Shown here piece by piece: positions 1-10,557 of a DNA stretch of 37,030 bases. The DNA is from Perkinsus chesapeaki (lineage: Eukaryota > Perkinsozoa > Perkinsida > Perkinsidae), in contig JAAPAO010000356.1 of the NCBI GenBank assembly GCA_013115145.1, forward strand, positions 1 to 37,030. Direction: 5' to 3'. Position 1 is the first letter of the stretch; each line of letters opens with the position of its first letter. The translations under genes and the position numbers were made by a program. Under the pieces are notes generated by a model. That model worked only from the letters and a program-made list of their open reading frames with translations. It was not told the DNA's origin and did not search any database.

Positions 1-37
1 AGTTGCTGTATTGCATTAAACTCAACCCCTGTTTTCT

Positions 38-268
38 ATGGCATCAACTGTAGAGTTACCGGCACAGATAGAGAACAGAACCGGCCAAGACAGAGTACGT
101 CTATCAGATGAAGTTACCTTGGATTGGTTCTTCGTCAGGCCTCAAAGAGGGCAAGCGAGCATGATCCAGGATCACGACGACCATGGGAAGTTGCTTGTGG
201 CTATAGTAGGATTGCTAGCGGTACTTGTGGTATCCACGTGGGTACAATGTTTCCTTAGGAAGCCATAG
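38..268 (+). CDS. possible 3' end of a membrane protein gene (unknown)
   Basis: An open frame begins with an ATG at 38 and stops at 266-268 (76 codons). Its last third holds a hydrophobic stretch, LLVAIVGLLAVLVVSTW, followed by a short basic end (FLRKP). This is the layout of a tail-anchored or single-pass membrane protein. The first part is polar and has no motif I recognise. Because it lies at the left edge and the window has many short introns, it may be only the last exon of a gene starting outside. It could also be a chance frame; the hydrophobic segment is the only real support. Confidence 0.3.
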   Translation: MASTVELPAQIENRTGQDRVRLSDEVTLDWFFVRPQRGQASMIQDHDDHGKLLVAIVGLLAVLVVSTWVQCFLRKP

Positions 269-1594
269 GAAGCCTTCCTATGGCTCCGATGGAGGATGAT
301 ACAGGAGGGAATTTCATCACTTTACCATCATTTCCGTGTAGTCTGCCTGCTTGTTCAGGGAATGCAGTCGGGGATAAGAAGGGATAATGTACAACCTTCC
401 GAGGCACAGGTCAACGCCAAGATGTGAGCTTACTTTGTCAATTGGTCTTTGCAATTCCGGCTTCTCAGATGTGATCCTGCGCGCGACCCCCTCACTGATA
501 TAGTTTGAGGACTTTAAGATGACTGTGTCAGAAGGTATGAAAGACAAGTTGTCTTAGACAACCATGAATAAGCAAGCTGTTCATTTCGAAACAGTTCGTG
601 TTCACCAGTCACCTAGTTACCCTAGACTGCAGCAGTCTGACTGCTCTCGGGGTTCATATTACCAGGCTCGGTGCCACCGAGCTGGTAGGAACAAAGTGGG
701 TAATATTTTGGCCCAGGAATTCTAGGAGCCACATTCACTAATCAACTTTTATGAGTAGCGGTGCCTACCGCCGCGGTCAACTACCACCGCAGCCTGCCAG
801 GCTAAGGTAGTAGCCCGTTCCTTAGGATGTTTACGGGGGATCCGATATATTATTATAATATACGGCGATATACACGAGTGCCGACCCGGGACTACTGTAG
901 CCGTTATAGTCAGATCGTCATAGTATGACGGTCATACTTTGATTGTAAAGATCTACCCTTCAAGAGCTGGCACCTACTTGGATCCGATAATAAGCATCAG
1001 TTTTTTTTAATTCTCAAAAGTTTTGAGTCCAGACCAAAACGGTTGGCCAAATAATTCGGGGCGAATCGCTTAGACGCGGAAAATAACCAAAAGCAATCAT
1101 TTGAGCGCCAGTGACAGTCCTTCATGCTGCCTGCTACACAACTCAAAGCCTGTAGCAGTCGGCTCGGAGTCAAGCCTAAGGCTTGAAGCTTTGAATTCGG
1201 AAGTAAAATCTTTATCGTTGACGTGAGAATCACATCGTTAAAATTATGCTCAGAAAGGGACCCGGCGGTTACACCTAGCAGGGGTCACCTACTTCATTCT
1301 GGCAGTCCTTAGGTCGTTACTAATCCAATTCATTTCCCTCTTCCATGTTCCATCCATTCCGTTCCCCATGACATCATTGCCTAGAGACTAGATACTTATA
1401 ACGAATTCACAAACAAGACCTCAAGCTCTACCTTACCCCGTGAACTCAACACATCGATTAGGATCACTGAGCTATTACTGATAAAACTGTTGCTGTCCAC
1501 CCAAGGGTTACGGGAACATATATCAGGATGTAGCTACATGCATATGCACTGGGTAAATTATAATGGGAATGCTCATGTTAGCAACAGAACTGCA
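269..1594. other. stretch without a convincing gene
   Basis: I see no exon here that can be joined into a recognisable protein. The open frames are short and unsupported. The stretch contains small palindromes, for example TATATTATTATAATATA near 846-862 and CGTCATAGTATGACG near 917-931, and a GC-rich patch around 760-800. I find no tRNA-like cloverleaf. Confidence 0.4.
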
Positions 1595-2730
1595 TCATAT
1601 GTGATCTACAATGCTAAAAAGCGTGGTAACCAAATCCATCATAGAAAAATCTAGACGGACATCTTTACGCCGTCGACGAACAGCTAACATTGTCTCGAGG
1701 GTCACGTCCAAATCGGATCCTCGTGCCTGAGGGATATAACATAGGGCTAGCTGCGGCAACTCAACATCACGGGCGATTAGAGCTGCTTCGTATATACCTC
1801 GATATATGTAAGACTGCATCGTGTCCTATCGTCAAGTAGCTGCCGCTTAATCCAGGCATCAAACCCGAAGCTTCCGGGAACACTTCCTCCCAACATTAGA
1901 GATGTCAGGCATCCTAGAGGGTCTGTGGGGAGAACATCGAAGTCGGGATGAGTGAGGTGTGAGCAACCAGTCAAGCACAAAGTGCGCAATGTCGGACATA
2001 GCTCTGAGCCGGAACTGATAAAGTTGCCACATCATCTCAGTTACCCCCTAGCCTCGAACCAAGCTCTTCATCGAAGGTGCACCGATGAATGAGCAGATGA
2101 GTAAGGCCTGTATTCCTGTCTTCGCTCATACAGTCTACATCCACCCGTTCTCTGAAGTTTGTTATAGCCCGATCTGAGACAAGCAGTTCTCCAATCATTA
2201 TAGTCCAATAAACAGGAGCAGGTGCGACCGGGTTAGGACCAACTTACTGTCAAAAACTGTTGCTTGGGACTTATTCCTAGTGAACAGTTCGAGAACTCTG
2301 AGGTGAGGCAACCTATTCGTCAACCACGTTATTGCCTCAATAACATCCGACGATAAATGATAAGGTTCACTCTCAGGCGCTGGGAGAGAAACTCTGAAAG
2401 CAGGTAATGGTGACTTAGCCAGGTTCCACTCAAAGTGAATGCCCACCTCAGAGACGTGAGCCTGCGAGGCAGCAGCTCACTCAGCTTCCGCAGGTCTGCG
2501 TGAGCGTGAGAGAAGATATCAACGCAAAGTCCATCTCCGTTATGCTCGCGGAGGCGCTTGCTAACGGAGTACCATAGACTGCACGTCTGCGTGAAGCCGT
2601 CCAGCAACTCCGTGAAAGGAAGGTATCTATGAGCCTGATGCTGCAATACCGCCAGCAGAGGCAATTGTTACTTTGCTATGAGCATGAGTACATCCTCTGT
2701 GATCTCCGTGGAACTAGCGGGCTCCATGCG
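1595..2730 (-). CDS. probable F-box / leucine-rich-repeat-like protein
   Basis: Several minus-strand coding blocks follow one another with only short gaps. The first, near 2730-2680, reads like an F-box start (STEITEDVLMLIA). It is followed by HRYLPFTELLDGF and a Trp-containing segment (CSLWYSVSKRL), which is F-box-like spacing. Later blocks carry LRR-like phrases: LPHLRVLELF near 2300, then LCLTGCSHLTHPDFDVLP and LTSLMLGG near 1980-1900. The last block ends at a stop at 1595-1597. F-box/LRR proteins normally hand substrates to SCF ubiquitin ligases. I could not fix the exon joins, and the block around 2640-2690 changes frame in a way I did not resolve. The family call is therefore tentative; the assertion that a minus-strand gene is present is firmer. 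Confidence 0.4.
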
Positions 2731-2922
2731 CATTGGCACTTCTGTTGCTGGATAGTGAAAACTTGCAGTTCTCTTTGTAGCAGGCGAACTACTTAGCATA
2801 GTTTCAATCTAACTACTCATTATGAGAAAATGCCCGCAAGATGGATTTGACCAACGTGGAACACAAACTACTAAGGCTGTATGTCATTGATAAGATCAAT
2901 AAAAATACACTTGAAATCAAAT

Positions 2923-3624
2923 CTACTTGCCGCCTTTGCCAATAAGTACCTAAATAAACACTGATGTATAGCTCAATACCAAGATTGAGGATATCCGCCA
3001 CCCGTACGCTGCTTACATCTTTCGCTTCGTTGATCTTGGTTGCAATGAAAGTACTTCCGCCTTTGTCAGGATGGTTGGCCAAAAGGAGCTCTCGGTGGGC
3101 CTGATTACAAGTCATCTACAAAAACACAACATCCTACGAGCCCTACCCTACCTTTCGAACGTTCTCCTTTGACGCTCGAGCAATGCTGAGGTTCAATACC
3201 TTGCAGGCTTCACTCTAACGCACAAGAAGAATACTAACCTCCTATCAAAGAGACCCTCTAGAAACCGCAGGAAGTCGGGGCCGAACAGCAACACGGCGCA
3301 ACGGTAAGGCCAATGAAACGGTCGGAAAGCGAAACGGCTGCTGTCGGCTATGGCCGTAATGAATTCCAATTACCCGTGACATCTTGGACTCAAAGCCATC
3401 GAGGCCCTTAAGTGCTCGCAATGATATCCATGGTATCTTGGGCAACACTACATTAGCAGTAGCGGCCCATCTCATCCCTAATACAAGCAGACTTTAGCAT
3501 ACCGGTGAATTCTAAGATGTCCGCTACCTTGTCGTATTGCCAAGGCACCAACGCCCAAACCAAAGAGCTGACCGAACATTATCGAGGAGATGCCGACAAT
3601 GGGCAGGAAAACTACAGAGGTCAT
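2923..3624 (-). CDS. TIM14: Tim14/Pam18 J-protein of the mitochondrial import motor (five exons)
   Basis: Minus-strand exons 3624-3528, 3477-3374, 3214-3152, 3100-3017 and 2949-2923 join in frame to 124 residues plus stop. The introns are 50, 159, 51 and 67 nt, all GT-AG. The N-terminus carries one membrane segment ([14 protein letters not shown]). It is followed by the GFESKMSR phrase that precedes the J domain in this family. The J domain holds the HPD motif in [14 protein letters not shown] and ends [14 protein letters not shown], close to the usual Tim14 end. Tim14 sits in the inner mitochondrial membrane and stimulates the ATPase of mitochondrial Hsp70 at the TIM23 channel. Human and plant homologues are about the same length. 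The start at 3624 is the first ATG giving a membrane segment; a second in-frame ATG lies 15 codons downstream. Confidence 0.9.
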
Positions 3625-3861
3625 CACAGGGGAGCGCACCCAGGAACTCAAGGTAGTGGGTGAAGCAAGGAAACTGCTATTGTATCACACATGATGCACT
3701 CCCTTCTTGAGACTGATCTCTAAAAATATCCTCAGGTACATCCTGAGGGCTTGGATCGATATCCAGTGAAGAGGGCGGTGATGGACAACTCTGGGTGTCG
3801 CTCTGTGGTGTCGGGTGGTAACTAATAAACCCGATATGGTGAAAATAGCAGACAGCCTGCG

Positions 3862-5868
3862 TTACATTCGAGTGTCGCTAGGTGACGGGGTCTTAAACGA
3901 CACAGTACGCGATCGTCCTTCTGACAAGGTGGTGGCAACTCCTCCACTTAAACTAATGCGCACTAAAATACCTTCCAATGGTGTAAACGATAGGCCGCTG
4001 CTAGATGACTTCAATATGCCTCGTCCGATCGGCAGTGGATCTCCTTGTTTCAACGTCTCGCCAACCTACAGCAGTAAGTCATGGAAAAGTATTCAACGGC
4101 AACCCACCACATCCGGGACATCTCCGAAAGGCTTGTCCTGTGGTAAAGTAGTACTAGGCATTGGGGACTTATCACATGGTATACGCCGCCGTATGGTACG
4201 TATGAGCTCCCTAACATCCATCGCTCGCATAGCATAGGGCGATGATGCTTACCCAGCCATCAAGGCTAGCCTGGGATTTCCAGGACCATGGTCCACGATT
4301 ATAGTCTCGAGGACATTGACTGCTCCCATGTCAAACGCACTTCTAACTATAGTCTCCCAGGCCTCCTGACACATAATAAAGTATAGGAGGGCTAATCGAC
4401 GGATCACCGCCGCCGCCACCGCACCTCATCATCACCGAGACATCTCATAGCTTCCAATAGGCATCCAGTGGCGACTAATACAAGTCCCTGTTCTCCGGGA
4501 TGATGCGCTAAGCAGTTTATGCTCACTTCAACCTTACCCACACAAATGACCGCAGCAAGAGCTAAATACTACCGTAGTATTGGCTAATTGTAGATCCACC
4601 GATCCTGGATGTAAGAGATGTGGACACATACGAGCTATTGACCAGAGACCAGCCTTCTGAACCCTCGAGTCCAGGACTGAGAACAGCGAAGCCTCCCAAG
4701 CATATCGCAGGACAAGTCACCATCACCCTCTGCTCGAACAATGCCTTGTGTCGTCCTGAGAACTTCAGGGCTAATAAGGTTTAATACTTCAAAAAGTAAC
4801 ACACCCTCAACCTGAGCGGTTCTATGAGATAGAAGCCTCTAGAAGACACCTACCAATACGCGTGGCGCCTTTCTAGCTTGTTTAAAGGTGCTCAGAATTA
4901 TGTCCACCAGACGCTCGGAGTCGTTGGTTTGTATAGCCCTTCCACGCCGCAGAGAACCTTCAAGTGAAGTGATAATATGTATACTTCGGGTTCGATGGGG
5001 TATATACCCGACTCCACTAGTCTACGGAGGGTGAAACAAAGATTGATGCATGACTGAGGTTGATTAGTATGAATAGAGAGGCTGGTTAACAGCTGAGGTG
5101 GATGATGCACACGGATGTGATCATAGTACATCTATTACGCTGCTGATAACAGTTGTAGAGGGAATGATCTCCTCACGGAGGCAGTCTCTTAGGAGACTCA
5201 ATGGTACCTATTACAGATTATTAAGAGTATCACACAGTAAGGGTATCACCTCCAGTTGGTCCTGTTCACTTGGCATTCCAGCAATTATATTACTGATCTC
5301 TAAGGACACCCTTGGCCCATCAACTGCCAGTAGGCGAGCGATGCCTTCCCGGACCTGACTCAGCCTGCTCATCTCACCATTGACGCCACAATGACCATTA
5401 CTCGTGGAACAAATCGGTTAGCAGTATGGGCAGCAGATAGGCGGAGTAAGATGGCCTTGATCAAGCCAAGATCGACGATGCTAGCCACTATCGCCGTGGA
5501 TACCTTATTATCATCACAGAGTGAGCCTGCGGGCGATTCCAAGAAAATCAGCAGTAAGTTCCCTACAGAAGACCTGTGCAACTAGATCCAAAGCTAGACC
5601 CTGTTCTATGAGATCCTTTAGAATTTGTATTCCACCGCTCGAAGTGAATCCTGCACCATCCTGATTAGCCAGCGGCACTAACACCGTCTGAAAGGCGATA
5701 CGATAGAAGCAACTAAGTTGGTGATGAGCTACAAGGGCCTTTCGCGTGGTTGTGAGATCTGATGATGGCGTCCTCAGAGACTCTATTAATTCACGAATGC
5801 TCGGCGCGCGCGACTCCGATGTATCTGATACCGTATTCTCCTCTGAGTCCTTATAAAATGACAACCCC
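3862..5868 (-). CDS. armadillo-repeat-like protein, many short introns (unknown family member)
   Basis: A chain of minus-strand exons, split by introns of about 40-47 nt, encodes amphipathic helical repeats of ARM type. Examples in order are IRELIESLRTPSSDL (near 5790), SIVDLGLIKAILLRLSAA (near 5460), LLRDCLREEIIPSTTVISS (near 5180), RLVDIILSTFKQARKAPRVL (near 4890), a block starting VQKAGLWSIARMC (near 4650) and AFDMGAVNVLETIIVDHGP (near 4320). The VQKAGLWSIARMC phrase is a typical ARM repeat. One supported intron is the 40-nt one between AQVFC and SLCDDNK near 5570-5530. The last exon contains RTVSFKTP, which fits a PP1-docking pattern, and stops at 3862-3864. I could not solve one junction near 4540-4490 or the 5' end. 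An acidic Glu-rich frame at about 5890-6100 may be the N-terminus. I do not recognise the specific protein. Confidence 0.6.
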
Positions 5869-6014
5869 TACTTGACGACGTTAGCTCAGCTGGTTTTGCT
5901 CTGTTCTGAAGCTCCATAGGCGATGTTATGTCGTTATTAATTATAATATCCTCCTGGGCTTTCGTGCTGGACGGATTCTCTTCGCTTCGCTCCTCGGCAA
6001 CGCTAGCCCGATTG

Positions 6015-6046
6015 CCTTCTTCTTCTTCCTCCTCTTCTTCTTTGTG
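6015..6046. repeat. CTT/CCT microsatellite (poly-Glu on the minus strand)
   Basis: A run of CTT and CCT triplets reads as consecutive Glu codons on the minus strand and as Ser codons on the plus strand. It lies just upstream of the armadillo-like gene and could be part of its acidic N-terminus. I found no in-frame ATG for that reading. Confidence 0.6.
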
Positions 6047-6182
6047 CTGCTCTCCAGTACTCCGATTATCCGATACAGTGCTGCTGCTATTTAATTCGTT
6101 AACCAACCCTGACCATTAATTACAACACTCCGTCCTAGTAACGAATAGGGATAGAAAATCACTTTTGAAATAAAGTGCTATA

Positions 6183-6515
6183 CTAGTATAATATAATACA
6201 TAAAGGACGTTCGCACCGACTATGAACGCAGCAGCAGTAATCACCTCGGTGCTCATCGTTGTTGTCATCTACCCCTTGCTCGAATTCCCTAAGTACCGCC
6301 AGTTTATCAAGCATTATATCACGGTACTCTTCTAGCAACCTCCCTTTCATAAACAGATATCTAATAACGACTGTCTCCCATACCATAAGCCCCACTGGAA
6401 GATCCGATTATTACTCCTCCCCATTTGATATAGACCTATCTATCCTGGAAATCTCCACAGTGGCCTCCTTAAGTAGGCTACTACTACTGGTGCTGCTATT
6501 GTCAACTGTGAGCAT
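6183..6515 (-). CDS. small helical protein, two exons (hypothetical)
   Basis: Exons 6515-6436 and 6360-6183, joined across a 75-nt GT-AG intron (phase 2), give 85 residues. The product has a Ser/Thr-rich start (ATG at 6515) and then a charged helix-rich middle, YLFMKGRLLEEYRDIMLD and KLAVLREFEQG. After an acidic NDEH patch it ends with a Cys-rich tail containing CCC and LCIILY. The heptad-like spacing of Leu and Ile suggests a short coiled coil. I recognise no family. The exact phase match at the splice favours a real gene; its small size argues for caution. Confidence 0.4.
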
Positions 6516-6689
6516 ATTAAAGGAATTAAGTTGCATAAATGGTAAACTACATCACCCCAATCATTATTTATAATCATAATAACACAATACTTACTCAAGG
6601 GACATTAACAACATCACAATACATAGGTTCACTACAGCTTTATACACATATTAACAACAACATCATAATAACAACCATGAATAAGATAT

Positions 6690-7732
6690 CTACTCTCCTC
6701 CGACCTTGGATGATTTCCTCTTGAATGGTTGTCTACGTAATGGCACATCAACAGCAGGAGGGCTACCAAGATACGTATGCCATTCACTGCCCTTACGGTA
6801 GCACATAAGCATTGAATCCCAGGTAAGACTATCAACACCGGTAATATCCCTCAAAGCATCTAGAGTATCTTCCTTAACCTGCTCACTTCCTGGCATCGAT
6901 ATCAAGTCTAGCATCCAACAGTCCCCTTCCTTATACAACAAGGGGACCTTTAATTCACCGATTGCAACTGTACGATCCTTCGCATACAAGAATAGTACAG
7001 CAGTCAAGCCGGGGGAGAGGGCATTTTTAGGAACGGTTATCGATACGTCGATAATATTCTCTCCACCTCTTTCTATCACTCTTAGCTCACCTTTGTAGAT
7101 ACCTGGTGGTGGACCAGTGCGAGGATTAGCATACTCCTCAACAGCTGATTGAATGATTGGTGGGGTGTCTCTAGCTGTTGATGGTAGAGCTTCATATTCA
7201 ACTGCTGCCGGCCCATCATTAGGCTTTGGAGCAGTGGGAGGCTTTGGGAGCTCTCCTGAGAGTTTCAATACCACTGGAAACTCAAGCTTTACAACATTGT
7301 TCCCGGATTTTTGAGAATTGAGGAAGGCCACCCACTCATCAGCAACAGGGCATATGCGAATTCTGGGCGCTTGCCGTGTCCCGTAATATTGTCATATATA
7401 AATGACCAGCACAACGTCAAGTCATAGCCGGTAATCAGCAAGCCGCTAATCCCTTCAAGCTCAATGTATCTGATGCCAGCAATTCGTCTCGCAAGTACCC
7501 CTTTGTGTTGGAATTCACCAACAGATATAACCACATCTGGTGTCTCCCTATCACTAGTAACATTCATATTGACATAAGGTATCGTACCGATATTAACTGG
7601 CCCAACACTCTTATAAAACCCAATTGGTGGTGGTGATCCAACAGACAACTTCCTTCTCCTTTTAACATCAGAAGATTGTATTGCTAAATAAGGCAGGATA
7701 TATAATGTAGGACGGGATAATGTTGCACCCAT
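6690..7732 (-). CDS. hypothetical protein of about 330 residues, two exons
   Basis: Exon 1 runs from the ATG at 7732 to about 7416. Exon 2 runs from 7362 to the TAG at 6690-6692. The join restores frame between GYDLT and IRICPVADEWVAF; the donor could be at 7415 or 7412, both GT and same phase. The protein has no clear signal peptide or membrane segment. Its middle is Pro-rich (LPKPPTAPKPNDGPAAVEY). It then has a possible beta-rich region (GELRVIERGGENIIDVS, VLFLYAKDRTVAIGEL) and a basic end, RRQPFKRKSSK. Length, continuous frame and clean splice support a true gene. I recognise no domain; it may be specific to this lineage. Confidence 0.6.
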
Positions 7733-8442
7733 TTAAAATGAACTTTATCAACCTATAATCAAGTGGAAGCCTTCATTGGAATGTACTCGTTCATAATGCT
7801 ACACCAGTGGCACTTTACCAGTAATGGTAACTGGAATAGCCGAATAACTGAAGAAAATAAACCCTTCAACGTTAGACTCAAAAGACCAGCCCAGATTTCT
7901 CTCCTTGCCATCATATATACCGGCCAAATGCCTACACTTGAGCATTCTGCGAACAAGGTACCACAAGGTTAATGTGATCAAGTTCCGGGTTTTTGAGCGA
8001 GAGCTCGAAATGTGAAGAAAAATGCAGAGAAATGACGTGGCGCGGAGTTGAACGAGGGACCTTCGGACTTGGAATTTCCATTGTTAAGGAAGTGTAGGTT
8101 TTGAAGAATGAGATTTTCGACCATTTGCGTCGTGCCCCCTCCAACGCCCGAATTAATTATATGCAGAATTCAGTTGAATAAGAAGTACCACCCGTTGAAG
8201 TGATTCCCAATTCATCATGCGAAGTAGAATTTTATAGCCCTTGAAAATGTAACGAATGTAACTGAAAAACCTTCTTTTATATCCGTTAACAGTTATATTA
8301 TAACTGTCTATTAAACGTATTAAGTACTAGCGGTATATAAACATGCCTCGACTGAAGGTTATCTAGGATTGAGGTTATATACAGGGGTAGTATATTAATA
8401 CAGTGCTCCTAGCGTGTACCATAACTTAGCTCTTAACCTTGT
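7733..8442. promoter_or_regulatory. intergenic region between divergent genes
   Basis: This 0.7-kb region lies between the 5' ends of a minus-strand gene (start 7732) and a plus-strand gene (start 8443), so it should hold both promoters. The part from 8150 to 8440 is AT-rich, with repeated TATA-like runs (for example GGTATATAAACATG near 8331). Short open frames at 7760-7980 on both strands show no splice or family support. If messages here are trans-spliced, AACTTAG at 8421-8427 would be a reasonable acceptor just before the ATG. Confidence 0.4.
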
Positions 8443-10458
8443 ATGGCTGCCACTACTGCTACCGCCTCCACCCTAGTAGACTTCCTCAGTGGCCTTGGCC
8501 CTCATATAGGCCCCACTACAATCCGCATTGCCGCTAAGGAGAGCACCATAACCCAGCCCCTCGTTAAGGACACTCTAGCGGCACTAGCTAATAAGGATGA
8601 TATCCCAAACCATGGAGCAGCTCTAGTTCTCTTAGGGGCCTTAGCGGAGGCTTCGGATGCTCGTCTGCTAGGGATATTTGATAATGTAGTATCGGCATTA
8701 TCTCGAACATTGCTCTCTGATACTGCGGCGGATATAAGGCTCCTTCCCTTAACCATAAGAACGCTCTTTGAAGTGTTGGCTAGTGGCCCTTCAGAGAGTG
8801 GTAAGGCTAAAGGCCAGGCAGTCAATAAAGTTCTAGATATGTGGGAAGGCCTTAATAAAGGTGGATACAGTAAGGTGTTGGTGTCGGCAGTTACAGTGGA
8901 GGTACTAGGCGGGCTATCTCCATTATTAAGGAGGGGTACATACAAGCCAAATAAGCCTACTGTAGGGCGTATTATAGCGTTATTGGTACCATTTATATTG
9001 GACGCTGATAGCGCTTTAATGCGTATGGAAGCTTCTGGTTTACTTGTTGCTCTACCTCCTTCTAAGATTGGCGATATCGGTCCCGATACTCATACAGGTG
9101 TTTTGGTCGACGTCCTCAGTGAGGAGCTCAACGTTAAGAAGAAAGCCTCACCTGATCACTTAATAAGAGTATGTCAGCTAATAAGGAGCCTCCTTCGCAG
9201 TGATAAGTGCCAAGAAATGCCCTTTAAGAATCTTATGAAGTTCCAGCACATCTGCACACGTTCGCTCTTGCTTCATGCCCGCCAACGTACCTTTGATGCA
9301 TCCATAGGTCAATCCCTTGGCACCCAGACTATCGGCCTTCTCTACGATACTTGTACTGCTCTCGGCCCTGGTATGGTTAGCATACTTTCTACTATCCTCG
9401 TTAAACGTCATATCCAACCGATAATCGAAGGGATGCCTGAAATGCCCGACAAGGTCACCACTGCACTATCATCTGCCTTGGAGCAGCTCATCACTGCCTA
9501 TCCAAGCCTAGCGCTAGTTGATCACTCTCTACACACCTCGGTGCTTGCTTTAGGGCCGTCGGATCTATTAGCTACCCTTTGCCGCATTTCCCAGCCTGGC
9601 CCCGACATCCAAGGTGACATCGCCGGCTCGGCTATGCGTATTTTACTAGAGTCTTCGTCCGCCAAGGAGGACCTTAACGTGGCGTGTGCTCTTCTTCATG
9701 CATGCGCTGGCCTTGTCACCAATAGTGGAATGGGGCCAGCAGCGGCAGGGTTGCTCTATAGAAGGAGCCTCCCCGTGCCCAGTAGCCTTCAAGCAGTTGT
9801 GCATGGTTCTGCTCCTCTCAAGATTGGCACGAGCGTATGTGATGAGTTCACCACATTCCTAGTAAGCTCCTTGAAACGGCAAAGGGAGGAGGATGCTGTT
9901 GAGGAGACAGGGACCGCTAAGAAGGCGAAGAGCGAAGAGATTACCAAGCAAAGTGGCAGCAGTACTGATGCTGCTACTGAGAACCCGTTTGCTATTACAA
10001 TCGGAGGGAAGCCTCCCGGTGAGGGGGTTGATGGTATTGAAGAGCGAGTGGTAGTGTCCGCTGCTGCCGCAGCAACTACAGAGGAAGTTATCGAGATAGC
10101 CTCGGAATCCAGTCATGGGATAAAGGTAATATTACGGTCTTGAGGGTGATAATACTATTTACTTGGTTTTATTCTATAGAATGGTCAAGGGGAAGGGGTT
10201 GTTGCCACTCCTAGGACCCCTGCAGTAGCTGTAATAAGGGATGATGATAGTGATAAGCAGCAGCAGCATTCACTAGGGGTAACTAGGAACAGGTCGCACT
10301 TCATAATACGGATGGCCTTTGTATTTCAGACACCGGCATCATCGAGCTCACCGGTATCTGATATCCTACAAACACCAGAGTCGGATTCTGATACGATGAG
10401 TGAGGTACCAGATCTTTGTATGGATCCACCGGAGGCTGATGATGACGATGATGAGTAG
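8443..10458 (+). CDS. HEAT-like nuclear protein with acidic tail, possible RIX1/PELP1 relative
   Basis: Exons 8443-10125, 10180-10278 and 10330-10458 join in phase 0 across 54- and 51-nt introns to give 636 residues. The first 450 residues are helical, rich in Leu and Ala and without a signal peptide, as in HEAT/ARM solenoids. Near residues 480-500 lies a bipartite basic cluster, KRQREE followed by TAKKAK, consistent with nuclear import. The rest is disordered and Ser/Asp-rich, with TP phosphosite-like motifs (ATPRTP, QTPESDSD), and ends in an acidic run, PPEADDDDDE. A helical front plus a nuclear signal and acidic tail recalls RIX1/PELP1 proteins of 60S ribosome assembly. I see no diagnostic motif, so any nuclear HEAT protein remains possible. 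The start is the first ATG of the frame. Confidence 0.75.
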
Positions 10459-10557
10459 TTGACGTTGAGAACGTTACGTTTCTACCATTTCTGTCGTTGA
10501 TGTTGATGTTGTCTGCGCACGTCCTACTGTATTACGGTATAGTAATTGTTTATTATA

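Noticed and set aside
2813-3115. 100-codon minus-strand frame taken as one exon
   Set aside because: Only 3100-3017 is coding (J domain); the frame continues through a 67-nt intron before the true last exon at 2949-2923.
5928-6119. Plus-strand frame with a run of Ser codons
   Set aside because: The Ser run comes from a CTT/CCT microsatellite; the other strand gives a Glu run next to the armadillo-like gene.
8030-8100. tRNA-like text (GAGTTGAACGAGGGACC) on the minus strand
   Set aside because: The reverse complement has a T-loop-like TTCAACT, but the flanking bases do not pair into a T stem and no acceptor stem forms.
8502-8945. Minus-strand open frame of 147 codons
   Set aside because: It lies wholly inside the long plus-strand exon of the HEAT-like gene and has no splice or family support.
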